From Mangifera indica (lineage: Eukaryota; Streptophyta; Magnoliopsida; Sapindales; Anacardiaceae), in assembly GCF_011075055.1 (NCBI RefSeq), contig NW_025401176.1:1-64000 (forward strand): DNA of 64,000 nt, in the 5' to 3' direction. The position numbers were made by a program, and so were the translations under genes. Positions 33,007 through 44,093 of the stretch are shown one piece after another (position 1 is the stretch's first letter; each line of letters opens with the position of its first letter). The notes under the pieces were generated by a model that worked only from the letters and a program-made list of their open reading frames with translations, ran no database searches and was not told the origin of the DNA.

Positions 33007-33379
33007 GGGAAAAAGAGGAGGAGGCCGGGGACGATGCTAGAGATGACATCGGAAGATAAAGTTAAAGAATGAGGGTGAAACTGCTATTTTTGAAAGATAT
33101 AGGGGGCAACTGAGTTTTAAAAATTATGGAAACCCTAGGTTTGAGGGTGAAAATGTTACTTTTTAAAGTTTTAAAACTTTAAGAGTTTCTAAAACTTGGG
33201 GGGCGGGGAGTAATAATTTTATAACTTTTTAATATAAACAGTAAAATAATTATTTTACCTCTCTTTAACGGAAAAAATTAACAGAAGTTTACTTATGGGT
33301 GGAAATAAGAGTTTTTCATCTCCCGTGAATGTATGTTTGAGAATAACCTAAAAGTTGGATAGAAAATAGTCCTTTTTCC
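33007..33379. mobile_element. Mutator-type MITE 3 (373 bp, left arm deleted, perfect 9-bp TSD)
   Basis: Starts GGGAAAAAGAGG and ends ATAGTCCTTTTTCC. It is flanked exactly by TATTAAAAA (32998-33006 and 33380-33388). From about 33035 it matches the right half of MITE 2 (GAGATGACATCGGAAGAT, then GGGTGAAAATGTTACTTTTT, then ACAGTAAAATAA). Only the first dozen bases of the left inverted repeat remain. The intact target duplication shows that the termini were complete at insertion. Confidence 0.88.
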
Positions 33380-35542
33380 TATTAAAAATTTCATATAACT
33401 TATAATTGTTTGAACTGAATCTCACACTATTCAACATATTTCTTGTTTATACTATTGCCATAATCACAATTTATTTTATCATTTAGAACAAAACTCATCC
33501 ATTTTGTGGGGAAGTTTTAATATTCGTTTAGGTTTTTTTTTTTTTTTTCAAATGTCTGAGGTGTTTTTAATACTTCTACGAAACAAACAAGTTAACTAAA
33601 ACTGTTTTAAATACTATCATTTTACTCGTTTTGCCTCAAAATTTATTTATCTTAATCTGTATAAAGTAACAAGAATCTTCAGGCTTGGAGCCTCAAAATA
33701 AATCGGCTAATGAGAGTGGCTTCATTCCAACACCAAAAAAAAAAAAAAGGGTTTGTTCAGAGACCCACCTGGACCCGACAAGGTCGGGAAACGGGTCAAA
33801 TCCCAGGGTGAACCCTTTTCCCCCTTTGCCCCACACCAACTACATTTATTAAATTAACAAATTAAAAAAAAAATAAATAAAACACTCTTTATTTATTGAA
33901 ACGTACTCACTTGTGAGTTTTCTTTGTTTTATGTGTACACAACATATGAAAAAAATAAAATAAAAAATCACAATACGTGGCTCAATGCTTTGGCTGTTTC
34001 GTGTTAGATTCAATATATTATTAGATTTATTTTAATATAGGTTTACTTTGTATTTTAGCACCTCATATTATAAAATGGATTATTTTTTTTTTGTTCGTTT
34101 CGTTGTTAAGCAGTGGGTTTTAGAGTACTTATTTTCAATATTTGAAAACAAAATATCAATAATGCCCTTGTCTTGTTCCTCCCATCTTAGAAGTGCAATT
34201 CTTTGTACAAATTCTTGTCCTTGTTCTCCGACATGTTGTGATCTTTACGCATAAACTTGCTGCAATCACAACAGTTCCAACCAAAAATCTCTTCTTTATT
34301 TTGGGAAATTTACTAAAATTTACCTTATAATGTTAAATCAAATCTATTATTGCTCAAATTTCAGAAGACTTTAAATTGGTTTTAAGGCTAGCGTTGTCTT
34401 TTCTCTTGGCAAGGAACTTAAGTGTCACCAGCAAGTTATTCTCAAGATTTGACCAAAATTAGAATAAAAATTATGCTATAAGGAAACTGGAAAACATAAA
34501 AGAACAAAATTCCTTAGTAAAATTAATTAAAGCTAGATTCTAACCCTAGACAAGCTCCCTAGGGGTAAACTTTAAAGATTAAAAAGGCTTTGCGGTAGGG
34601 TCTTTTTTTATATTTATTACTAATTAAGCTTCTTTCTTCTCTCTCAGTCACTCACTTCTTTCTGGTTTCTTATCACTGCATATTTTGAGGAGGCATGCTC
34701 TTCTTTTAGTAAAGCAGATTCTATATCGATCCCTACCCAATCAATATGGCTTGCCTTCCCTTCATCAACAGAAACTTTATTTATATTTGTTTATTCGTTT
34801 TAGTTTGGTTTTAGTACATGGCCACCCCTAAGATTTGGCAAAAAAACTTTCTCCTAAATTTGGGAAACTGACATTGCCAACCTAAATGTTGTTTCTGTTT
34901 TCAGTTAAACGCAACGTTTTGAAATGCATTTGTATAAATCGTTAACACTTTTGGCCAGACAGTTGGAAGTTTTAGCTGAACAACTAGTAGATATTGTTAT
35001 AATTATTGAAAGTAAATACACTCACTTAGTTTTATTAAAAGTGTGAATTGTCAATTCAAAATGCTTACTTCACAACTTAAGCTATTAAATTGAATTAACA
35101 AAACTTCTATTTGTAAGTATTGACCTTAATTTTTTTTGGAATCAAAGGAGATAAACTATTTTAATAAAACTATTTATACTTATTTTTAAGTATATACATA
35201 ATGTGTTATTATATGATTGAATATTATTTTATTATTAATTTAAAATCACTTAAATATATGATGCACAAAATATCGTATGTGTACTTATACGTACATACAA
35301 ATATCCGAATGTATATCGTTACTTCAACTATTTTAGCAGCAAATCTTAAGGGTGACAGTGTAAATCAACACTTTTTACCTTTTTACTTCAAATGGAGAGA
35401 TTTTAATGGGTTGTTGGTCCTCACCGGTTATAACCAATTTGCTTAGAGTTTGGTTTATGCTAAGCAATAGGAAAGACATTGAAGAACAAAGAAATCGGAG
35501 TGTGAGATCGATCAAGGATGGTGGGAAATCAAACTCACTTGC

Positions 35543-35568
35543 TGATGATGATGATGATGATGATGATT
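35543..35568. repeat. (TGA)n microsatellite
   Basis: Uninterrupted trinucleotide run of about eight to nine units. Confidence 0.95.
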
Positions 35569-38500
35569 AATGACTACGTAAACTTAGAACCGTTTGATTA
35601 AAACAAAAGCTATCACTTGATTGAGTGGTGTAAGATTCAATTGATATAGTACATATAGTGGTGGGGTAGTTTAAACTTCATTAATTTGATAAAGCATCAT
35701 GTTATCCTCTTTAATTTACTATCGTCCATATTAATATTCCCACCATTGAATCGTATCTTTCATGTGCTTTCTTAATCTTTTGTTATTCTATCACTATGCT
35801 TAAAGGTTTTGAAGGATAATATTGAATTATCTTTCGTTTTATGCCATTAGTAGATGGAACCGATCGACTTACATTTAATTCCAACTACATAATATTAAAA
35901 TTTCTGGAAAATTTAATTTTGCACAGATTCTCAATAAATAGTAAATGTGCCATTAATTATGATATTTCTTTCCATGGAAAAAAAAAAAATTGAATTCATT
36001 CACCTAAGATACGGATAATAATTCAAATGTGTACTCATTGCACGGCTCCTTAATAAATGAATCTCAATTGTTAGGTATAAATGTATATATTTGATTAGTA
36101 ATTGGTATGGCTCACATCTCCTCTTGGTTGGTCCATCTCCATACGTATGTTAATTATTTTACTTCAGCTTTTACTTAATTTCATGTCGCAGTGAAATTTT
36201 CAGAACCCTGAAGCTACCTTCTTTTGCATTTAAGACATGCTCTTACTGAGGCTCCATTCCTTGATAGTTGGTGAAACATTAATTATAAAGGGATCTTTCT
36301 GATTAATTTCGATCTTGATGATCTCACAAATCAATAGGTTTGTTTATGATACATAACATTTAATGTTGATTCATTTTATTTATTATTATTAATCAACTTT
36401 AAGTCAACACTTGATTTGATTGAATTGTGAATAGAAGCAAACAAAAAAAAAAATCGCTACGAGATCTACGTTCTTTAGATTCTCCTGGCAACAACAAATA
36501 CAAATCTTCACCACCCATTTTGCCATGTCTCCAGATTTATACTCTCGTTACCATATTATAAAGTTAATATAATTGTGTGTGACACATGTGTTTATATACA
36601 TTTTTATAATATTTCTGAGTGCAAATTATAATATAAAATATAAATGTACGAGATATGAATTTTACAGATTATGATAAGATCTTGTCTCCTTTGTTTTCTA
36701 TTTTCTTGGTGGATTTTAACCATCCTTTTTCATTTAGTTTGTCATCTTCTCCCTATCTACTCCTCCCTCATTTTTACTTCATCATTTGTCAGTTCCTTTC
36801 TCTCATGTACAGAATTGCTTAACCATTATAAGAATATCTGATTCATCTTTTAATAATTTCCCTGAATTCAGCCTTCCATTGATTCACTTGTACGAGTGGA
36901 TGGAAATTCAAAAGGGATTTTACAAATTAACCACAAAAAATTCAGGAAAGATGAAAAATGTATAAATAAAATCCAGATGAAAATGATGGTAATTCTACAG
37001 TTAGGGTTTTGTTTTTTTTTTCTTTTCTTACAGATTTATATGTAGAAATATTTTTAAGTGTTTATTCGAAGTACCAGTTGGCATGTCAGAAGATTCCATG
37101 AAACTAGCTACATATCAAACAAAATGAAAAACAAAATCTCTGCAAATAATCGAAATCCATATTTCAGCCTTATCCCCTACTAGTTATACCAGTTATTTTA
37201 ATTATTCTTAATTTTGTTTTTCATCAATTGATTAACCCGGGACAATAATTAAATGGGATCTCGAAAATGTAATTTGAACATGTTATTCTGTTCCTGGGAC
37301 ATTGAAATTGCTGAAAGAAAGGTGGAAACTTTTAGGAGGAAAAAGAAAATGGTCGGGTCTGGTTTGCTGAATTGCATGTTATTCTTCGAATTTTACTATT
37401 CGGGCTCAATTTCACATGGAAATTTAAACCACGTGGCACTCATGCGGGGACGGTGGACTATTTCAACAAACCTCGTGTGGAGGACGAAGATTATATACGG
37501 TAATTACGATTATGATACTTCTTACCGATACACATTTAATGGTTAATTGAAAATATCTTCGGCAAGAAGGGAGAAGCTAACTGGCATGAGGTCTAAACCC
37601 GTTTTAACCAGAGATGGCAATGAGCTGGGGCGGCATCAAATTTTTCATTCCCTGTCTCTGGTAAATGAAAGTATTTTTTTGCTCCGCTTACCGTAGTTAC
37701 GAGGATAACGAAAATTCTTTATTTTTGTCTTACGAAGAAATATATTGTTATCTTTTTTCTCCCACATCCTAATAGAGATAATAGAGAATCTTCATTCCTA
37801 AATCAGAGAAATAAAAATTCCTTTATCCGATATATTCTTGCCAACAACAAATATTTACATAACTAAATTATCTTCACACCGAGTAAGAAACCACAAACAA
37901 TAGATATGTATACTCAATTGACAATAACATACATAACCAATACTAATTGTCATTTGCAAGCAGAGATATATACACCAACAAAATCGATGATCATGAGGCA
38001 ATAATTGTTAGAAAGTTTAGATAATATGAATAATATGGTTTTATAAAAAAAGTTTTAATTATTTCACTCTTAGAAAATTTTCATCCATTTATTATTTACT
38101 ACTAGGAACGTAGCAAGCCAATAAGGCTTTAAGAGATATGAGCGAAGAAGGTAGACGAGTAGTCGGCAATATGAATAACTTTTTGGCAATTATTTTAAAA
38201 TACAAAGGTTATTTTGATAAGTTTATACGAATATTATTTTTGAGCGAGTTGATATCCACCCTCATTCCGATCTGTAAAGATTATTTTCTTCATTTCGAAA
38301 AATCTCTACGCTATAGGTGATGGGGCTTGAAGTCACCTGTAATTAATTAATTAGTTTAGTATAAAATAAAATTAAACCAAGTCTCTCGGAGGATCTGATT
38401 TGATCTTAGTCTTCAAAGCCAGAAAATACAACTAATTAAAATTAATTGATGTATATAAAATACTAGGGCTCACGTGGGGCAAGTTGATGATTATTTTATA

Positions 38501-38724
38501 TATATATCCGTGCATGAAGATGAAGTGGAGCTCAGCTTACCTTAGATTATGAAATATCAATATGTATGGGTATGGACAGATTCTTAATTGATTCTTTCAA
38601 GACACCTGGTGTTTGTGTGATTGACCTTTTGTCATTAGTGATTCCTGTGTGTGTTTGTTTGTGAGAAGGTGACTGAGCTCAAGAGAAAGAGGAGGGAATC
38701 TTGGTAAAGGACAGTACAGAGACA

Positions 38725-38748
38725 AGAGAGAGAGAGAGAGAGAGAGAG
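38725..38748. repeat. (AG)12 microsatellite
   Basis: Uninterrupted AG run inside a purine-rich stretch. It causes the Leu/Ser-rich open frame on the opposite strand (38597-38881), which is not a gene. Confidence 0.95.
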
Positions 38749-40449
38749 GAAGATGAGAAGAAGACCCTTGAGCAGTTAAAATGGCTGCAAATGCGCTGTT
38801 TTGGAATCTGAGGCCATGTCCCTTGGATTTGGAAACACCGCGGGAAGCTTCTTTTGCTTTTATTTTAGTGTACGCCGACAACTTCTAACTACTGGTGCAA
38901 TTTTACAGTCAATTGAGAATTAATATAAATACAACTGTAATTTGGGTTTTCTTTGGATTCCCTTGCTGATACTGACTTGTTATACATATAAATATATATC
39001 TTGTATGGGCCCGGTTGTTTTTGTCACTTTGTGTAGTGATGATGATTTTGTGTAGAATCAATGTTCATCAGAGGCCAGAAGGATCCTTCAGGCCCAAGTG
39101 ATCTTGAAAATGTTCTTCATAGTATGACTTATTTACAGAAGTTGAGAAAAACACATAAAGTACAGGAATTAGGCTCATTATTGAATGCACGTAAATGTAT
39201 TGATGAGCTCTTGGTCATCGTTATATGATTCTTCTTTCCATCAGGAGAAATAGAGGAATCATACTACTGTTAATCTCTCTACCCTAAAGTGTAAAATTTA
39301 TAGAAGTAAAGCTTATAAATTAGAACTTACAAGTATGAAAATTGGATAGTTATATAGTTAGAAAAAATGTAAAAGAGTTTGTTAGTCTTAAATAGCCTAA
39401 ATGAACTTTTATAATAAGAAAATGTAAAGTTATTATGGCCGAAACATAAAAATGTTTTTAAAGTTTCATCATTTTAATAATAAACCCAGAAAGAATATAT
39501 ATATTTATATATTATACATCAAAGCTTTGATATAAAAATAATTATTAGAGCTTTGAGTTGAATCTCAGCGATGGTTAAGTTTTGATCCAAGCCTTAAGCT
39601 TAAAATGTTAATTCTCTTAATGTTATTTGCCTGATGGCTAGGCTTGGCATGTTTATAATAAAGAAACGTATGACTCAAATACAGCAAATTTTTTCAGCAG
39701 ACAAACACTTGGTAAATTATTTCTCTTTGTGTCGACACAAAAAGATAGTAAAGGGCAGATTTATTATGGGGCTGCAAATGTTAGATATAAGGCTTTATTG
39801 GATTTACCATCAGTTAGAAAATCTGGGATTTTCCCAGGAAGCGATTTCCTGAGTCCAGCAAGTCTAATGTCAAGTTTAATAATTTGGGTATTACGTTTGA
39901 TCGTAGTCGATTGGAGGTGCAAGAACATGACAGCGTCACATTTTGTAAATCTTTGTTCAGGTTTTTATGTCAATAACAATTTTTTTTTAAAAAAAATTTA
40001 GCAACAAAGACACTAGCACTATTGGCTTGATTACCATCCATTGAGGTACAAAATTTTTTGAAAAAGGGCTTGACAACCCGTTCTATCCTCTTTGCTGCAA
40101 GACATGATTCTTACAGGTTTCAAGCAAGCTGGACAGTTGGGGCCCAAATAGTTTTCACGTAAGTCATGTGCCCACCTAAATATAGGTTTTAATTTGGCTA
40201 AACTTGGATGGGCAATAATTTTTCATATTTTAACTTTAAAAAATTTATTTGTCAGTTAGTTTTGTTAATAAAAATTGCTACGTAGAAAGGCAAAAAAGGT
40301 CATTTTGCCCTCATACTCTTTAATTTCTTTCCAAAACAATTTATTGTTATCACCATCTCTATCACTACCACCATTGCCATCAACATCAAAACAACAATTC
40401 ACACTATCACCATGGAAGGGTAGAAAATTTGAGCTATGAGGAAAAATTG

Positions 40450-40842
40450 GTGCAGGTAATGGACAAAGGAGTCAAAAAGCTTAGAAACAAACAAATGTCA
40501 TTAGCTAAGGTCCTCTGGAGAATCATAAAGTCGAGGAGGCTACTTGAGAGGTGCAATTGAACATGCGAAGTCAATATACTGAGTTATTCTAAGAGAATTC
40601 CAAGGACAACATTTTAATAAAGGGAGAGGAATTGTAGCACTCAAAGGTGCGTCTCAAGGGCAAAAAATGTCATTTTACATGTATTTTAAACTATGATTGA
40701 TGTGGCGTATGTTATACGTTGAAATAAATGTTTATATTGAAAATTTAAGATGAAGAGATTATGCATGAAAGGTGCACACTAGTTCATCTGAATGCCACAT
40801 CAGTAGAATGGATAGCGTGTCACATTAGAATTTAGGCTTATT
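40450..40842 (+). mobile_element. 3' fragment of a Del/Tekay-like chromovirus: chromodomain and LTR start
   Basis: From 40450 the plus strand reads VQVMDKGVKKLRNKQMSLAK, then VLWR and (with a frameshift) KVEEAT, the chromodomain tail typical of plant Del/Tekay elements. It is followed by a purine-rich PPT (AAAGGGAGAGGAAT) and an LTR start TGTAGCACTCAAAGGTGCG at 40632. This resembles TGTAACACCnnnAGGTAAGCC of the LTRs at 44094 and 54532. The LTR breaks off at about 40842, where a different gypsy sequence begins. Confidence 0.7.
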
Positions 40843-40970
40843 GAAGCCAAGAGGATGCGAGAAGCTTTAAGTGGGCTTATTGAAGACATTTGGATTAAAA
40901 ACAACTCACAAAGCTTGGAGGAACATCACAACATAATAAACTTCATTAAAGTTCAAGGATAATATATTTG
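40843..40970 (+). pseudogene. Gypsy-A polyprotein C-terminal fragment
   Basis: An open stretch EAKRMREALSGLIEDIWIKN followed by LEEHHNIINFIKVQG resembles the C-terminal tail of the gypsy family whose gag/pol follows further right. It lies directly before the LTR at about 40970-41483. In a normal element this tail precedes the 3' LTR, but here a PBS and gag follow the LTR instead. The assignment rests on family resemblance, not on a copy in this window. Confidence 0.45.
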
Positions 40971-41483
40971 AAGGATTTGGGTCATGCACATATGTGGTAT
41001 TTAATTATTTTATGTTTGGGATGAGTTGAAACTATGTCTTAATTTAAACCCAATCATTTATTTAATAAGTCAATAATTGTAATGGGTTGGACTATGTTTT
41101 AATTTAAGCTTATTTAATAGACTTGGTTATTGATTTCTATTCTATTTAAGATTCTATTTTAGCTATAAATCGACTTGTAACCCTTTGGAAAGGAAAATTT
41201 GATTAGAGTAATAATATTGAGAGACTTCTTTTTTCTTTGGTTCTTTTTAGAACTTTTCGATTTTATCAAGATTATTCTTGTGGCGACCTAATTTGACTTA
41301 TCACTCACATTTTCAACATGTTCTTGAGTGCGACATCAAAATTCTTTCTTATATCTTTGGTTTGTGTTTCTTAATAAACATTGGGTCGAGGTTCTCACTT
41401 ATATAAACCTGATTTAGCCTTCTTAGGGTTTGAATTCCTTGTTTTACTTGTGGTTCCTAATGTGCTCTTTGGAATTTGCATCA
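40970..41483 (+). mobile_element. LTR of gypsy-A (5' LTR of the nested element)
   Basis: The right boundary is set by the PBS at 41487. The sequence before it ends GGAATTTGCATCA. It has the layout of a short gypsy LTR: AGCTATAAATCGACTTGTAACC (TATA-like) near 41160, then AATAATATTGAGAGACTTC near 41210. The left boundary is only approximate. The matching 3' LTR was not found after the polyprotein remnant at 58070. Confidence 0.55.
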
Positions 41484-41486
41484 TCT

Positions 41487-41500
41487 TGGTATAAGAGCTT
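41487..41500 (+). promoter_or_regulatory. Primer binding site of gypsy-A
   Basis: TGGTATAAGAGCTT resembles the tRNA-Met type PBS (TGGTATCAGAGC) with one mismatch in the first twelve bases. It lies a few bases after the LTR end and about 1 kb before gag. Confidence 0.7.
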
Positions 41501-41837
41501 GGTTCTAAATTAGGTTTGGTTATCTAATTTGAGTTTTTCCTTCTTATCCACAATCTATTTCTCTTCTTTTCTCCCTAAATTCACAACTCTAATTTTGTTT
41601 TCATCTCATCTTTATTATTTGTGTGAGGAAAAGAAAAAAAAAAAGAAAAGAAATAAAAGAAATAAAGGAAATAAAAAAAGGAGAAAAAGAGAAGAAAAAA
41701 CTGAAATAAAAAAAAAGTAAAGTCTTTTTTATTTGATTCCTTCCTATATTGGGAATCCCACAACTTAAAGAAAGTATATTTTGTTTAATTTGGTCAAGAG
41801 AGGTAGAAACTTTATTTATTTCCTAAGTTAAAAACCC

Positions 41838-42087
41838 TATATCATTTGGAAAACCTAAATTAAAAGGGATACACTTAAAGGATTTTGATCTAATTGATTT
41901 TTTCCTTTATAACTTTTAATCTTCTTTTATTCTCTTTCTAATTCTACAAACTTCTTACCCCTTATATCATTAGAAAAGCCTAAATTAAAGGAATACACTT
42001 TATTTTTTTCCAATTCCCAAAAAAATTTGGATCTAATTGATTTTTTTCCTTTATATCTTATGATCTCTTATTCTCTTCATAAATCTA
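41838..42087. repeat. 125-bp tandem duplication in the gypsy-A leader
   Basis: TATATCATT(T/A)G(G)AAAA(A/G)CCTAAATTAAA, then GATCTAATTGATTTTTTCCTTTATA, then TCTACAAACTTCTTA(A/C)CC, occur twice with the first motif at 41838 and 41963. The leader is also rich in poly-purine and poly-pyrimidine runs (41630-41720), which create meaningless open frames. Confidence 0.75.
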
Positions 42088-42479
42088 CAAACTTCTTAAC
42101 CAAAAAAAAAAAAAATCCACAAACTTTATTGTGCTTCCTTGAATTTTCCTTATTCTTGGTTTGTTCTTTTGTCAACTTCTTGTTTGATCTTTGTTGTTTC
42201 CTCTTTTGATCTTGGTTTGTTGGAACAAGATTGTTACAAGGTAATTTGATTGAGAATGCTTACTTCAATAAAAAATTAAGAGAGGAAAGCTGAGTTAAAA
42301 AAAATGCAAGAGGTGTGAGAAACACTAAAGTGTGCAAACATGAGTGTAAAGTGACATATCGTAAGGGAGTAAAGTGAAACACGTGAGAGAGTGTTGTGAG
42401 GATCCTTTCTAACATTCATTTTAGGTTTTAGTCATGCAACAAGTAAAGACAAAAGTGTAGCCAAGGAAGGAAAGGTGGA

Positions 42480-42651
42480 TGCATTGTTCATGCTCAAAAA
42501 AATGCAACAACAATTTGAGAGGATAAACATCATGTTTGGAGAAAGTAAAGGCAAAATAGAGAAACAGACGTTGCTATAGCAAATTTTTAACAAGGGTAGC
42601 AACATGTGGCTTGTAATTTGCGTAGAAATAACAAATGAAGAGTATGATAGT
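42480..42651 (+). pseudogene. Gypsy-A gag, first part
   Basis: Reads approximately as MLKKMQQQFERINIMFGESK, then GKIEKQ, the start of gag in this gypsy family. It is interrupted at 42651 by the copia element and resumes at 53158 (DRDEKEFNNDDQVSNFN). Flanking ATGATAG appears on both sides of the insertion, offset by one base on the left. Confidence 0.75.
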
Positions 42652-44093
42652 TGTTAGGGTAGTTACCTTAGAACCAATTTAGTTAGCATTTGTAATTATA
42701 ATTTTATATTCATTAATTAATAACGGATTAATTGTTATTCAATTCATATGTGTGTCCTTTTATATGATTGTACGAATAACATGCTCTTAGAATGGTAGAA
42801 CTATAACGAGAGAATTAGACAACTAATCGTGAGAACCCTATGAACACATTAAGTAGCCATCCTAAAAATGCCTGTAATCTCGACATTACAATGAATAAGG
42901 GCACATGTAATGATGATGGGATGATTATAGTGTTGAGTGACTCCATCAAATGGTGGCTATAGTTCTCACATGTTGAAGCTGATCGTAGATAGCTTAGTGT
43001 AATACATGGGTGCATGTTGTAGATGAGTTCATTGGATTGACCTCATTAGAGGATATCTATGCAGATGGTTGCTCCAGTGTTTATGGAATAAATCCTTTAA
43101 ATACCACGGATGCATGTAATCTTATGACCTGAGATTGTTAGACTATCTTGTATAAAGATTGGTATGGTTTTTACTATCCAACGTATTGTTGTAACTGGGG
43201 TATCATAAGGTAGTGTATGACTATATCGTGAGATACATGGAGGCTATGATTAATCAATAAAGGATTCGTCACTCTTGAGCACAAGAAACGGTATCTCACA
43301 TGAAAATACTGAATAACATTCATGACTACTTGAGTTTATAGCTATAGTGGGATAAGTTTGTAGCCTAATTTGTGTAAGTCATTAATGTAGATCAGTTTAT
43401 ATCAAAGAGCTATTGAGATAAACACATTTCTATGTCTTAATCTTGAGAAATGTTGGTTAACGAAAAGATTAAATTACACATAATTATGATATTGTAAAAA
43501 CTTAAGAGATGTCAGCTGACACTTTATCATTTGGGTAACCATGACACTTTGCTAGAGGCCAATCTTGGTCTGTGTTTGAATTTGATCTAAATTCAAATAC
43601 TATCGATTCAATAGAGAGTTTATAGGTCACACATATATAGGGATTGATACGAACCTAAAGGTAAGGATTGTTTAATGACAATCCTAATGTTTAGGGAAAA
43701 AGATATTAGTTGATGAAAAGATTGAATTGCATATAATTGTGATGTGGTAAAAGCTTAAGAGATGTTTGCTGACACTCTGTCATTCGAGCGACCATGACAC
43801 TTTGTTAGAGGTCAATCTTGGTTTATGTCTAAATTTGATTTGAATTCAGATACTATCGATTTGATATAGAGCTTATGAGTCATACACATACAAGGATTGA
43901 TACAAATCCAGAGGTGAGGATTGTTTCATGACAATCTTAGAGTTTAGGGAAAGAGAGAAAGAAACAAATAAACTAAGTTTACTTGTTGGGTTGAAAGATT
44001 CGATTTGACCATGTTTCGAATGAGGTATATGACAATGTGTACTTGGTGGCATTGATGTTGGCCATGCATAGCATGACACGACTACACCATGCT
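42652..44093 (+). repeat. Copia-2 5' LTR, left part, with an internal tandem duplication
   Basis: It matches 51409-52585 of the 3' LTR but is about 265 bp longer, because a segment of about 250 bp is present twice: about 43450-43701 and about 43702-43950. Each unit has AAAAGATT(A/G)AATT, TTAAGAGATGT, the GACCATGACACTTTG block and ACAATC(C/T)TA(A/G)(T/A)GTTTAGGGAAA. The 3' LTR has one unit (about 52215-52460). Confidence 0.85.

Larger units (their letters stand above)
33389..40449. other. Long AT-rich region without a recognised gene
   Basis: Seven kilobases in which I could not identify a coding region on either strand. Open frames at 34048, 35201, 37253, 38138 and 38597 lack domains and are AT-driven or microsatellite-driven. 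A segment at 33745-33830 (CACCTGGACCCGACAAGGTC, GGGAAACGGGTCAAATCCC) and one at about 37600-37800 look like old transposon remnants. At 39634-40001 a frame-shifted open stretch (VRYKALLDLPSVRKSGIFPG and neighbours) has protein-like composition, but I cannot name a family. No tRNA cloverleaf was recognised. Confidence 0.5.

Noticed and set aside
36200..36320. Possible microRNA hairpin (AAAGGGATC and TGAAGCT words recall known plant miRNAs)
   Set aside because: The similarity stops after 9-10 bases and I could not find a convincing complementary arm.
38597..38881. Leu/Ser-rich minus-strand open frame
   Set aside because: The (AG)12 microsatellite and neighbouring purine-rich sequence create it; there is no homology.
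41529..41763. Lys-rich and Phe-rich open frames on the two strands
   Set aside because: They come from a long poly-purine run in the gypsy-A leader.
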